From Gammaproteobacteria bacterium (lineage in GTDB: Bacteria; Pseudomonadota; Gammaproteobacteria; Pseudomonadales; Pseudohongiellaceae), in the NCBI GenBank assembly GCA_030828385.1, contig JAURCS010000003.1, forward strand, positions 43,560 to 107,559: a DNA stretch of 64,000 nt, written 5' to 3'. Positions 17,275-25,759 of the stretch are shown piece by piece. How positions within the stretch are numbered: position 1 is the stretch's first letter; each line of letters starts with the position of its first letter. The notes below the pieces were generated by a model. That model saw nothing but the letters and a program-made list of their open reading frames with translations, searched no databases and was not told the DNA's origin. A program made the translations under genes and the position numbers.

Positions 17275-18441
17275 ATGGAAGATTTTGATGATATCAGGCC
17301 TTATCGTGATGATGAGGTCAGGCCTGTAATTGAAAGGTTGCTGGACGATCCGGCCCTGTCCAGAGCGCTAGCCAAGTTTGAACACCCTTTGCTATTTAAA
17401 TTTATACCTGGCTGGATAAGCAACAAGGTTCAGGACAGCCTTGGCGAGGATCTGGCTCATGTTCAGACTATCCATGATGTTCAACTGGTCATTGAAAAAT
17501 ATCTCGACAAGTTAATCGAGAGTACCACTGATGGATTGACCTCAGAGGGGCTGGATCAACTTGATGCTGATGAGCCTTATCTATTTATCAGTAATCACCG
17601 GGATATTTCCATGGATCCGGCCCTGGTAAATTACATGATTTATCATCACGGCCTGGACACACTGCAGATAGCCATTGGTGACAATTTGCTGAAACGACCT
17701 TTTCTTTCCGATCTGATGCGCTTGAATAAAAGTTTTCTGGTTAAACGTTCCGTACAAGGGCGTGATTTGCTCAGGGCCAGTAAACAACTGTCAGCCTATA
17801 TACACCATTGCATCAAGAGTGGAGAGAATGTCTGGATAGCCCAGCGTGAAGGCCGCGCAAAAGATGGAATTGATAAAACAGAAACTGCAATTATCAAAAT
17901 GCTGCACATGGCCGATCGGGAGTCTCTGTTGAAACTGACATTGCAGGAATCCATCAATTCCCTGAATATTGTGCCCGTGTCCATTTCCTATGAATTCGAT
18001 CCCTGCGATCGCTTCAAAGCTGAAGAACTTCATACCATCGAAACTGATGGTAAATTTGAAAAAGATGAGAATTCAGATGTGCGCAGCATCCTTACCGGCA
18101 TTGTTGGTAACAAGGGCGCTGTTCATGTGGCCTTTGGCGAAAAAATTGTCTTTAATGATGCCGTCACTGCTGAAGGTGTAGCAAGGCATATTGATGAGGA
18201 GATCATCCGTAACTACAAGCTACATGCCCTTAATTATCTGGCCATGGAAGTCTTGCAGAAAGATTATATAGATTTCTCAAGTCTGCCAGAATTGCTAGGT
18301 TTGTCCGCTGCCGAGATAAATCACAAACGAAAAATATTTCGTAAAAGACTCAATAGCATGCCAAAAAAACTACAGCCCTATGTTGTCAATATGTATGCCA
18401 ACCCGGTTATTCGGAAAGCGGAAATTATCGCTCAAAAGTGA
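17275..18441 (+). CDS. PlsC-like glycerophospholipid acyltransferase
   Basis: This 388-residue protein contains a 1-acylglycerol-3-phosphate acyltransferase-type domain at about 90-250. The acyl-transfer motif is ISNHRDISMDP, in which His and Asp are separated by five residues rather than the usual four of HX4D. The glycerophosphate-binding region is SFLVKRS and the FPEGTR-equivalent is AQREGRAKDG. No clear transmembrane helix is seen, so it is probably cytoplasmic or peripheral. It likely transfers an acyl chain to a lysophospholipid or related acceptor. It stands alone, 132 bases after the Nramp-like gene and 84 before dinG. Confidence 0.75.
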   Translation: MEDFDDIRPYRDDEVRPVIERLLDDPALSRALAKFEHPLLFKFIPGWISNKVQDSLGEDLAHVQTIHDVQLVIEKYLDKLIESTTDGLTSEGLDQLDADEPYLFISNHRDISMDPALVNYMIYHHGLDTLQIAIGDNLLKRPFLSDLMRLNKSFLVKRSVQGRDLLRASKQLSAYIHHCIKSGENVWIAQREGRAKDGIDKTETAIIKMLHMADRESLLKLTLQESINSLNIVPVSISYEFDPCDRFKAEELHTIETDGKFEKDENSDVRSILTGIVGNKGAVHVAFGEKIVFNDAVTAEGVARHIDEEIIRNYKLHALNYLAMEVLQKDYIDFSSLPELLGLSAAEINHKRKIFRKRLNSMPKKLQPYVVNMYANPVIRKAEIIAQK

Positions 18442-18525
18442 ATACTGTCTTTATAGCTTGGCAATTTTTTCTTATCTGCACTAGAGTGAATTAACTCCGA
18501 ACCTGTCCCGGAGTGAAGCCTGCCA

Positions 18526-20694
18526 ATGTTATCTGACGAACTCAAGCAAACCATTCAGCAAAATTACTCTACGCTGGTAAAAAACAAGAACCTGCAAAAC
18601 CGTCTTGGCCAGAAGCAGATGATTGCTGAAATAGCCAACTGCCTGACAAGCGTAGAAGTTGATGAAGAGGGCATGCGTCTCTCACCTCTGCCTCCCATCT
18701 GCGTTATAGAAGCGGGAACCGGGATCGGTAAAACCATCGCCTATTTACTATCGGTTATTCCTGTTGCCCAGGCTATGGGTAAAAAGGTTGTGCTCGCCAC
18801 TGCGACAGTAGCTCTGCAGGAACAGGTGATGAACAAGGATATCCCTGATCTGCTTCAACACAGTGAAATGAAATTCACCTATTCTCTGGCCAAGGGCAGA
18901 GGGCGCTATCTATGCCTGTCCAAACTGGACAATGTGCTCAAATCAAGTAGCAGTCAGGATGCGATGCTGGATCTCTATGGGCTTGAGCTGGATGATCCGG
19001 CTGTTGCAGATAAAGCGCTGTATCAGGATATGCTCGACGCCCTGATCGATAATAAGTGGAAGGGTGATCGCGATGACTGGAAGACAGTTCTAAACGATAA
19101 TCAATGGCGCGGCGTCGCTGTTGAAAAAGGACAGTGCTCGGGAAATCGCTGTTCCAACTTCAGTAACTGCTGTTTTTTCAGGAGCCGCAACAATATGCAG
19201 AAAGCAGATTGTATTGTGGCAAATCATGATCTGGTACTGGCCGACCTGAGTCTTGGGGGTGGAGTCATTCTGCCGGCACCGGAAGACTGTATTTACATTT
19301 TCGATGAAGCCCATCATTTACCCCTGAAGGGAATATCCCATTTTTCCCATTTTATTCGCCTGCGTTCCACGCTGACCTGGCTGGATCGCATCACAAGCGT
19401 TTTTAAAGCCATGACAGTGGAGCTGGGAAAAGACAGCGACATCGTCAGACAACTGGAAAAAGCCAGGGAGGCAGCAGATAAGACGCGAGCTGTGCTGCAG
19501 GAATCTCTGCCGGTTTTTCAGGCATTTTCTGAACATGCAGAATCAGCCAATAGCAGCGGTGATATTACCCAGCACACCTTTGCACAGGGGGTGGTCAGTG
19601 GAAAAATTCGTGAAACCAGTCATTCGATATTACTGGAGTTTCGTGATCTGGAAGATCGTCTGAACAGGATTACAGAACGCCTTAAGGACTTCATGGAAAA
19701 TGACACGGGAGAAATCGATCGCCAGACTGCCGAGAACTGGTATCCCGTAATCGGAATCATGCAGTCGCGAGCCGAAGGGGCAATACAATGTTGGCGTGCA
19801 TTTTCCATTGAAGATCATGGTGGTTATGCGCCCAATGCGCGCTGGCTGAGTTTTCGGCAAATCGGCGCAGAAACAGAAATAACCCTGTCATCAAGCCCGG
19901 TCATTGCTGCAGATGCGCTAAACGATTATTTATGGAATGACTGCTTTGCTGCCGTACTGACCTCCGCAACGTTGAGCGCACTGGGCACTTTTGACTTTCT
20001 CAGGATGCGCGCTGGCCTGCATGAAGAAACGCTTTTCAAACAGATAGGCAGCCCCTTTGATTTTTTTAACAACGGGCTCCTGCAAATACCGGCCCGGGGT
20101 TTTGAGCCGTCAGATAGCGAGGCGCATACCCAGGCCATTGTGGAGGTATTACCGCAATTAATAGAGCCAGAGAAGGGTTCCTTAGTGCTGTTTTCTTCAC
20201 GACGCCAGATGCAGTCAGTACTGCAGGGAATCAGTGAAGAGCTGAAGCTGAAAACCCTGTCTCAGGATGATCATTCAAAACAGGAACTGATCAGGTTGCA
20301 TCGTGACAGGGTAGACAATGGGCAAACCAGTGTTATTTTTGGCCTCGCCAGTCTTACAGAAGGCATTGATTTACCCGGTAACTATTGTTGTCATGTGATT
20401 ATCGCTAAAATTCCTTTTTCGGTACCCAATGACCCGGTGGAAAAGACCCTTGGGGAATGGATCAAGGATCAGGGCAAGAATCCTTTTAGTGAAATTTCTG
20501 TGCCTGAGGCTTCCATGCGTTTGATTCAGGCATCGGGGCGTCTATTACGAACAGAAAAAGATACAGGTACCATTACGATTCTTGATCAGAGACTGCTGAA
20601 TAAATTCTATGGCAAGGGTATTGTGAATTCATTACCCCCTTATCGTCTGGAAACTTTTGTAGCTTCACTCAATCAGCCTGCAACAGAAATATAA
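18526..20694 (+). CDS. dinG: ATP-dependent DNA helicase DinG
   Basis: DinG is an iron-sulfur XPD-like 5'-to-3' helicase that unwinds R-loops and D-loops. The 722 residues include Walker A EAGTGIGKT at 62-70, the Fe-S cysteines beginning at GRGRYLCL and continuing in QCSGNRCSNFSNCC, the DEAH box FDEAHHLP, and late motifs SLTEGIDLPG and QASGRLLRTEKDTGTI (Q..GR..R). Length matches E. coli DinG. No LexA box (CTG-N10-CAG with SOS spacing) was found upstream, so SOS control is not supported. Confidence 0.92.
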   Translation: MLSDELKQTIQQNYSTLVKNKNLQNRLGQKQMIAEIANCLTSVEVDEEGMRLSPLPPICVIEAGTGIGKTIAYLLSVIPVAQAMGKKVVLATATVALQEQVMNKDIPDLLQHSEMKFTYSLAKGRGRYLCLSKLDNVLKSSSSQDAMLDLYGLELDDPAVADKALYQDMLDALIDNKWKGDRDDWKTVLNDNQWRGVAVEKGQCSGNRCSNFSNCCFFRSRNNMQKADCIVANHDLVLADLSLGGGVILPAPEDCIYIFDEAHHLPLKGISHFSHFIRLRSTLTWLDRITSVFKAMTVELGKDSDIVRQLEKAREAADKTRAVLQESLPVFQAFSEHAESANSSGDITQHTFAQGVVSGKIRETSHSILLEFRDLEDRLNRITERLKDFMENDTGEIDRQTAENWYPVIGIMQSRAEGAIQCWRAFSIEDHGGYAPNARWLSFRQIGAETEITLSSSPVIAADALNDYLWNDCFAAVLTSATLSALGTFDFLRMRAGLHEETLFKQIGSPFDFFNNGLLQIPARGFEPSDSEAHTQAIVEVLPQLIEPEKGSLVLFSSRRQMQSVLQGISEELKLKTLSQDDHSKQELIRLHRDRVDNGQTSVIFGLASLTEGIDLPGNYCCHVIIAKIPFSVPNDPVEKTLGEWIKDQGKNPFSEISVPEASMRLIQASGRLLRTEKDTGTITILDQRLLNKFYGKGIVNSLPPYRLETFVASLNQPATEI

Positions 20695-20733
20695 TCTACA
20701 AACCCACACCTTCTATTAGTAAAGAGAAACTCT

Positions 20734-21633
20734 ATGAGTGATTCAGATAAAAACCAGCCTCCCGGCTACGAACCCCCTAAAGTCTGGCGCTGGGATGCTG
20801 ACAATGGCGGTGAATGGTCAAGTATCAACCGGCCAATCTCGGGGGCAACCCGGGAACAGCCTTTGCCCACAGGGGAGCATCCAATGCAACTTTACTCGCT
20901 CGGTACGCCCAACGGGGTCAAGGTGACCATTATGCTGGAGGAGTTGCTGGCACTCGGTCATGAAGGCGCGGAATATGATGCCTGGCTGATTAATATTGGC
21001 AAGGGCGATCAGTTCGGCAGTGGTTTTGTGGAAATCAATCCCAATTCAAAAATTCCTGCACTGGCTGATCATTCAACATCACCGGTGACCCGTGTTTTTG
21101 AAAGCGGTTCCATCCTGTTTTATCTGGCAGAAAAGTTTGATGCGTTTTTTCCCAAAGAACATTATCGTCGCACCCAAACCATGAATTGGCTGATGTGGCA
21201 GATGGGCTCAGCGCCTTTTGTCGGTGGCGGTTTTGGCCATTTCTATGCCTATGCTCCTTTTAAAATCGAATATGCCATTGATCGTTATGCCATGGAAACC
21301 AAACGCCAGTTACATCTGCTGGACACCCATCTTGCGGACAATGAATACCTGGCGGGGGATCTCTATACCATAGCGGATATGGCTGTATGGCCCTGGTATG
21401 GTTCATTGATGAATGATGCCTATGATGCGGCAGAGTTTTTATCGGTACATGAATACATCAATGTGCAGCGCTGGGAGAAGTTGATTGCCAACCGTGATGC
21501 GGTAAAACGTGGTCGTATGGTTAATAAAGGCATAGGGCCATTGGAAGAGCAATTACTTGAAAGGCACGCGCCGAATGATTTTATCGATAATACCGAAGAT
21601 AAAGTTCAGGCTAGAGGGGGAAAAAGACTTTAG
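20734..21633 (+). CDS. yghU: Glutathione-dependent disulfide-bond oxidoreductase YghU
   Basis: YghU is a cytoplasmic Nu-class glutathione transferase with disulfide-bond reductase activity. The 299 residues follow E. coli YghU closely: KVWRWDADNGGEWSSINRP near the N-terminus, MQLYSLGTPNGVKVTIMLEE of the thioredoxin-like domain, NPNSKIPAL, RVFESGSIL for glutathione binding, and APFVGGGFGHFYAYAPFKIEYA in the helical domain. The C-terminus with NTEDK also matches. It follows dinG by 39 bases and faces cysC. Confidence 0.93.
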   Translation: MSDSDKNQPPGYEPPKVWRWDADNGGEWSSINRPISGATREQPLPTGEHPMQLYSLGTPNGVKVTIMLEELLALGHEGAEYDAWLINIGKGDQFGSGFVEINPNSKIPALADHSTSPVTRVFESGSILFYLAEKFDAFFPKEHYRRTQTMNWLMWQMGSAPFVGGGFGHFYAYAPFKIEYAIDRYAMETKRQLHLLDTHLADNEYLAGDLYTIADMAVWPWYGSLMNDAYDAAEFLSVHEYINVQRWEKLIANRDAVKRGRMVNKGIGPLEEQLLERHAPNDFIDNTEDKVQARGGKRL

Positions 21634-21726
21634 CAGACGCGGGTACAAGTGCCCGCATCGAAAAAAGTCATCGCCACTTACTTTCAACTGGGCAACAAGG
21701 CCTTCAACTGGTTATCAATGTTTTGC

Positions 21727-22347
21727 TTACTCTGGCAGATCGAGTATCTGCTTATCCACGAGGTAGTCAAAAATAGTGTTGGCACTCACTTCAGGCGAAT
21801 TCGCGGGTGAAACAATCAGCTCCGGATTTGTCGGCACTTCATAGGGAGAATCGATACCGGTGAAGTTTTTTATTTCTCCACGCCGGGCTTTGGCATAGAG
21901 GTTCTTGGGGTCTCTTTCTTCGCAGGTTGAAAGGGGAGTATCCAGGTATATTTCGATAAACGGTAACTCATTTTTCTCATGAATCTCTCTAACCAGCTGC
22001 CGGTCCTGGCTAAATGGAGAAATAAAACTGGACAATATAATAGTGCCGCTGTCGGCGAATAATTTTGATACCTCGCCAACACGACGAATATTTTCTTCCC
22101 TGTCACTATCGGAAAATCCCAGATTACTATTCAGGCCATGGCGAATATTGTCGCCATCCAGCACATAGCTGTTATAGCCCTTGTGGATCAACAGATGTTC
22201 CAGAGTAAAGGCCAGCGTGCTTTTTCCGGAGCCGCTTAAGCCGGTAAACCAGAGGGTAGCGCCGGTTTGCTTGAAGATTTCACCACGGGTTTTTCTGTCG
22301 ACACGACTCTCATGCCAGACGATATTCTTGCTCTTGTTTTCGGTCAT
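21727..22347 (-). CDS. cysC: Adenylylsulfate (APS) kinase
   Basis: CysC phosphorylates APS to PAPS in sulfate assimilation, or for sulfotransferases. The 206 residues have the P-loop FTGLSGSGKST near 34-44, the LDGDNIRHGLNSNLGFSDSDREENIRR block that binds APS, SSFISPF, and DPKNLYAKARRGEIKNFTGIDSPYE, all CysC-specific. No cysN, cysD or cysH gene is adjacent, so the gene is detached from the usual operon. It is 17 bases downstream of the cyclophilin gene and probably shares its transcript. Confidence 0.95.
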   Translation of the reverse strand: MTENKSKNIVWHESRVDRKTRGEIFKQTGATLWFTGLSGSGKSTLAFTLEHLLIHKGYNSYVLDGDNIRHGLNSNLGFSDSDREENIRRVGEVSKLFADSGTIILSSFISPFSQDRQLVREIHEKNELPFIEIYLDTPLSTCEERDPKNLYAKARRGEIKNFTGIDSPYEVPTNPELIVSPANSPEVSANTIFDYLVDKQILDLPE

Positions 22348-22364
22348 TGTTTCAGCCTTTTTTG

Positions 22365-23411
22365 CTAAAGTGGCAGTTGTCGTATAGACAGGATCTCTAC
22401 ATCCCGTAATGGCCGTCCCTCGTTGTCCACGGATACCGCACCAATGGCATCAAGGACTTCCAGACCGGCTCTTACCTTGCCAAATACCGTATGTTTACCG
22501 GCTAACCAGTCGGTATCAACAAGATTGATAAAAAACTGGGAGCCATTGCTGTTGGGGCCACTGTTTGCCATGGCAATTACCCCTCTTACCGGCATGCGGG
22601 AAATAACGCGCTCCGTGTACTGGTAGCCCAGGTTCTCAAAACTTTCCTTAACCGTCATGTTGCGCAGTCGCCTATCCACCAGATCAATATTTAGCTCCAG
22701 TTCTTCCTGGCTGTTTATATCCAGTTGCTGATAAAGCGGGATGAGGATGTTCTGTTGAAAGTCGTTCTGATCATTGATCGCTAAAATCGGATGTGGCACC
22801 CCGGAATCATTGATCACCTCCATTTTATCCAGCCCGAGACTGCGGGCATTAATCTCATCCCTGAACTGATAACCTGGCGTGCCGTCCCCCAGCCCGGTTG
22901 GGCTGCCCCCCTGAATCATGAAGCCCTCAATCACGCGATGAAAAACCGTACCATCGTATAGAGGACGCATCACCCGTTGACCGCTTTCAGGCTCTATCCA
23001 GGTTTTTGTGCCTTCTGCCAGGCCAATAAAATTTGAGACGGCCAGGGGGGCTTCATCAGGAAATAATTCAAGGATCATAGAGCCCAGAGTGGTGCGAATT
23101 TCAACTACCGGGTTGTCAAAATCCTCGCGGCTGAAATTAATGGAAAGGGTGGGGCTGCTGGAACTACGGTCCAGTGTGCCAGCTATTGGTGTTGCTGCGT
23201 TGATATTTGCTGTGCTGGAAAGTGGCTGGGAATTAAAAAATGTGGCGCTGTTTTCTGCTTCTAAAACACTTGTTGATGCTGAGCCTGAAGTTGCCAGCGG
23301 ATCTGCGCCAGTAGTGTCTTGTGCTGGATCAAATTCATCAGCAAAGCCAGTACATGCAAATAGCAGGGCTGCAAGGAAGTAAAAGACAGTGAGTCGGGAA
23401 GGAGCTTTCAT
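22365..23411 (-). CDS. Exported cyclophilin-type peptidyl-prolyl isomerase with insertion
   Basis: Cyclophilins speed cis-trans isomerisation of prolyl bonds. This 348-residue protein has a signal sequence (ends near AC or GFA at 20-24; a lipoprotein form through Cys20 is possible), a Ser/Ala-rich linker to about 95, and then the catalytic domain. TTLGSMILELFPDEAP, FHRVIEGFMIQGGSP and MANSGPNSNGSQFFINLVDTDWLAGKHTVFGKV carry the usual Arg, Phe, Gln and His residues. Between PGYQFRDEI and RGVIAMANSG an insert of roughly 80 residues separates two halves that normally adjoin. It is likely periplasmic. Confidence 0.87.
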   Translation of the reverse strand: MKAPSRLTVFYFLAALLFACTGFADEFDPAQDTTGADPLATSGSASTSVLEAENSATFFNSQPLSSTANINAATPIAGTLDRSSSSPTLSINFSREDFDNPVVEIRTTLGSMILELFPDEAPLAVSNFIGLAEGTKTWIEPESGQRVMRPLYDGTVFHRVIEGFMIQGGSPTGLGDGTPGYQFRDEINARSLGLDKMEVINDSGVPHPILAINDQNDFQQNILIPLYQQLDINSQEELELNIDLVDRRLRNMTVKESFENLGYQYTERVISRMPVRGVIAMANSGPNSNGSQFFINLVDTDWLAGKHTVFGKVRAGLEVLDAIGAVSVDNEGRPLRDVEILSIRQLPL

Positions 23412-23436
23412 TCAACTTATTTCAGCAAGTGTGGCA

Positions 23437-23706
23437 TTAATCGGCTTTTAATGGGTGATCGGCCGGAAGTTGTCGTTCTATCCATAGAGCAAGTTTATGC
23501 TTCATATGAATAACGTCTTCCTGGCCTTTTGCCAGGGGCTGTATCAGCTGATCTTTAACAAGCAGGGTATAGATCGCCCGGATTTTTAAATCAGCATGAT
23601 CATCAGGGTCAAATTTGCCAGCCCCCCGTTTCTCAAAATAGACGGTGCCTACACGAACTGCTTCGTGTACCAACTCTTTTTCATGCTTGATTTTCTTTAT
23701 TGCCAT
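23437..23706 (-). CDS. DUF5062 family protein
   Basis: This is an 89-residue soluble protein with a mostly helical pattern. The block GKFDPDDHADLKIRAIYTLL and the end MKHKLALWIERQLPADHPLK match the small DUF5062 family of gammaproteobacteria. No enzymatic motif is seen and the role is unknown. It lies 25 bases upstream of the cyclophilin gene on the same strand, so a cotranscript with the cyclophilin and cysC genes is likely. Confidence 0.75.
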   Translation of the reverse strand: MAIKKIKHEKELVHEAVRVGTVYFEKRGAGKFDPDDHADLKIRAIYTLLVKDQLIQPLAKGQEDVIHMKHKLALWIERQLPADHPLKAD

Positions 23707-23799
23707 GGCGAAATTCTACCATAAGTAAATGCCATCAAGTCATGGTAATGCAGGTTGCTATGGTTATAGACAATACAACTAGCGCATAATTCAAATCCC

Positions 23800-23836
23800 A
23801 AAAAAAACCGGAAACGTCTCTCTTGAACGTTCCCGG
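23800..23836 (-). terminator. Intrinsic terminator of the 97-residue protein gene
   Basis: Read on the minus strand, CCGGGAACGT and ACGTTTCCGG form a ten-base stem with one G-T pair and a nine-base loop, directly followed by eight T. It lies 89 bases past the stop of the 23925-24218 gene and separates it, and probably the nrd transcript, from the DUF5062 gene. Confidence 0.85.
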
Positions 23837-23924
23837 CTATCCGGTCTCAATCGTTGATCCTTATCGCCACTTCCTTTCCTTTACGCTTTTTTACTGCGCG
23901 TGAATAAGGGCTGCTGACTGAAGG

Positions 23925-24218
23925 CTAGTGAATAATTTTTTTGTTGGGGTCGCTGCCTTCCTCCAGTTCTTTCTGACTGATTTCTACCACGAAACTTTCC
24001 TGCTGTAGCTGGCTGCTGGCATTGGCACGTTCTTCGGCTTCTGCTTTTGCCAGTTTTGCTTCGTCCTGAAACAATTCTGCATTAAGCGACATCTGGCGGG
24101 TCAGATGTTGCTTGAGGCGATCTACCACACAGGTCATTACTTCCAGTGTCTGGCTTAACTGATCCAGCGTAATGAGCGTCTGTTCCGAATTTTGTTCTAC
24201 ATCTTTCTTGTCGGCCAT
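23925..24218 (-). CDS. Small coiled-coil protein of unknown function
   Basis: This 97-residue hydrophilic protein is predicted by eye to be mainly helical. Heptad-like hydrophobic spacing runs at about 17-50 (LDQLSQTLEVMTCVVDRLKQ), then an Ala/Glu-rich stretch. It has no signal or membrane segment. It lies 106 bases downstream of nrdB with no terminator between, so it may be the last gene of the nrdAB transcript, which ends at the terminator at 23800. I do not recognise the family. Confidence 0.6.
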   Translation of the reverse strand: MADKKDVEQNSEQTLITLDQLSQTLEVMTCVVDRLKQHLTRQMSLNAELFQDEAKLAKAEAEERANASSQLQQESFVVEISQKELEEGSDPNKKIIH

Positions 24219-24324
24219 AGGAATGAGTCCTTGTGTTGCCCGAATGAGTTTACAGCTTGCCCTGTTGTTTTTTTTATTTTCCGTTAATTCTTTCTGACAT
24301 GAGTTGAGCCGAACGCTTTTGGCT

Positions 24325-25671
24325 TCAGTCCCAATTCAATGCTCCACCAGTCTGGTATTCAATAACCCTGGTTTCGAAAAAGTTTTTCTCCTTACGCAGA
24401 TCCATAATTTCACTCATCCATGGAAATGGATTCTGAACACCGGGGAACTGTTCCGTCAGTCCGATCTGGGCAAGGCGACGATTGGCAATAAACTTGAGAT
24501 ACTCTTCCATCATCGGGGCATTCATGCCCAGTACGCCGCGCGGCATGGTGTCACGAGCATATTCAATTTCCAGTTGTGTGGCTTCCAGAATCATCTGGGT
24601 AGCATCCTGTTTCATTTGCTCATCCCACAATTGCGGGTTTTCCATTTTGATCTGGTTGATCATGTCGATGCCGAAATTAAGGTGCATTGATTCATCGCGC
24701 AAAATGTACTGAAACTGCTCGGAAGTACCGGTCATCTTGTTACGTCGACCCATGGAAAGAATCTGGGTAAAACCGCAATAGAAAAAGATACCTTCCAGAC
24801 AGCAATAAAATGCAATCAGGTTTTTCAGCAGTTGCTGGTCAGTTTCTGTGGTACCGGTGTTGAAGGTTGGATCAGAGATCTCCTTGGTGTACTTCAGTCC
24901 CCAGGACGCTTTCTTGGCGACAGAGGGAATCTCGTGATACATGTTAAAAATTTCACCTTCGTCCATACCCAGAGATTCAATACAGTACTGATAGGCATGG
25001 GTATGAATGGCTTCTTCAAATGCCTGACGCAAAATGTACTGGCGACACTCAGGATTGGTGACCAGTCGATAAATGGCCAGCACCAGGTTATTGGCTACCA
25101 GAGAATCTGCGGTGGAAAAGAAGCCCAGGTTACGCTTGACGATGATGCGCTCGTCTTCGGTCAGGCCGTCCGCTTTTTTCCACAGGGCGATATCAGCCGT
25201 CATATTGATTTCCTGGGGCATCCAGTGATTGGCGCAACCATCCTGGTATTTCTGCCATGCCCATTCATACTTGAAAGGCACCAGCTGATTCAGGTCAGCA
25301 CGGCAGTTAATCATCCGTTTCTGGTCAACAGTAACGCGCTCTGCGGCTCCGGCAAGCTCTTCCTGACCATCGGTATAATCCATTTCAGCAACAGCTTTTT
25401 GCGCCAGTTCGACAGCACTTAGCTCGCTGTCATCGGAAGCAGACTCAGTGCCGGACATGGGCGCCGCTGCGGCTGCTTCACTGCCTGGGCTGGCGTCAGC
25501 AACTGTTGCCTGAGCAGGTGATTCCGGCGCGGCAAACGAAGCTTCATCCTGAAAAGGCACGGCTGAATCGGCTTTTTGTTCTGCCAATTCATTTGCTGCT
25601 GGCGCCTCAGGCTGCATCGTTGCTACTGCCGGTGTGGCTTCTTCGTTATTAAATTCATCCCATGACAACAT
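24325..25671 (-). CDS. nrdB: Class Ia ribonucleotide reductase, beta subunit
   Basis: NrdB holds the diiron-tyrosyl radical used by NrdA to make deoxynucleotides in the presence of oxygen. The 448 residues begin with about 110 Ala/Glu/Pro-rich residues not found in E. coli NrdB but similar in kind to the extension in Pseudomonas NrdB, and here longer. Diiron ligands are D189 ([10 protein letters not shown]), E220, H223, E293 (CCLEG), E327 and H330 ([10 protein letters not shown]). The radical tyrosine is Y227 in EEAIHTHAY. It lies 88 bases behind nrdA in the same operon. Confidence 0.95.
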   Translation of the reverse strand: MLSWDEFNNEEATPAVATMQPEAPAANELAEQKADSAVPFQDEASFAAPESPAQATVADASPGSEAAAAAPMSGTESASDDSELSAVELAQKAVAEMDYTDGQEELAGAAERVTVDQKRMINCRADLNQLVPFKYEWAWQKYQDGCANHWMPQEINMTADIALWKKADGLTEDERIIVKRNLGFFSTADSLVANNLVLAIYRLVTNPECRQYILRQAFEEAIHTHAYQYCIESLGMDEGEIFNMYHEIPSVAKKASWGLKYTKEISDPTFNTGTTETDQQLLKNLIAFYCCLEGIFFYCGFTQILSMGRRNKMTGTSEQFQYILRDESMHLNFGIDMINQIKMENPQLWDEQMKQDATQMILEATQLEIEYARDTMPRGVLGMNAPMMEEYLKFIANRRLAQIGLTEQFPGVQNPFPWMSEIMDLRKEKNFFETRVIEYQTGGALNWD

Positions 25672-25759
25672 GTTGCTTACCTCTGTTTAGATACTCTTTA
25701 TTTCTATGTTTCTATCTGTCTGTGGTTACTATTTACTTCTGGTCTTTATCGTTTTTTCC

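Noticed and set aside
18442-18525. LexA/SOS box before dinG
   Set aside because: No CTG-N10-CAG arrangement with acceptable match was found.
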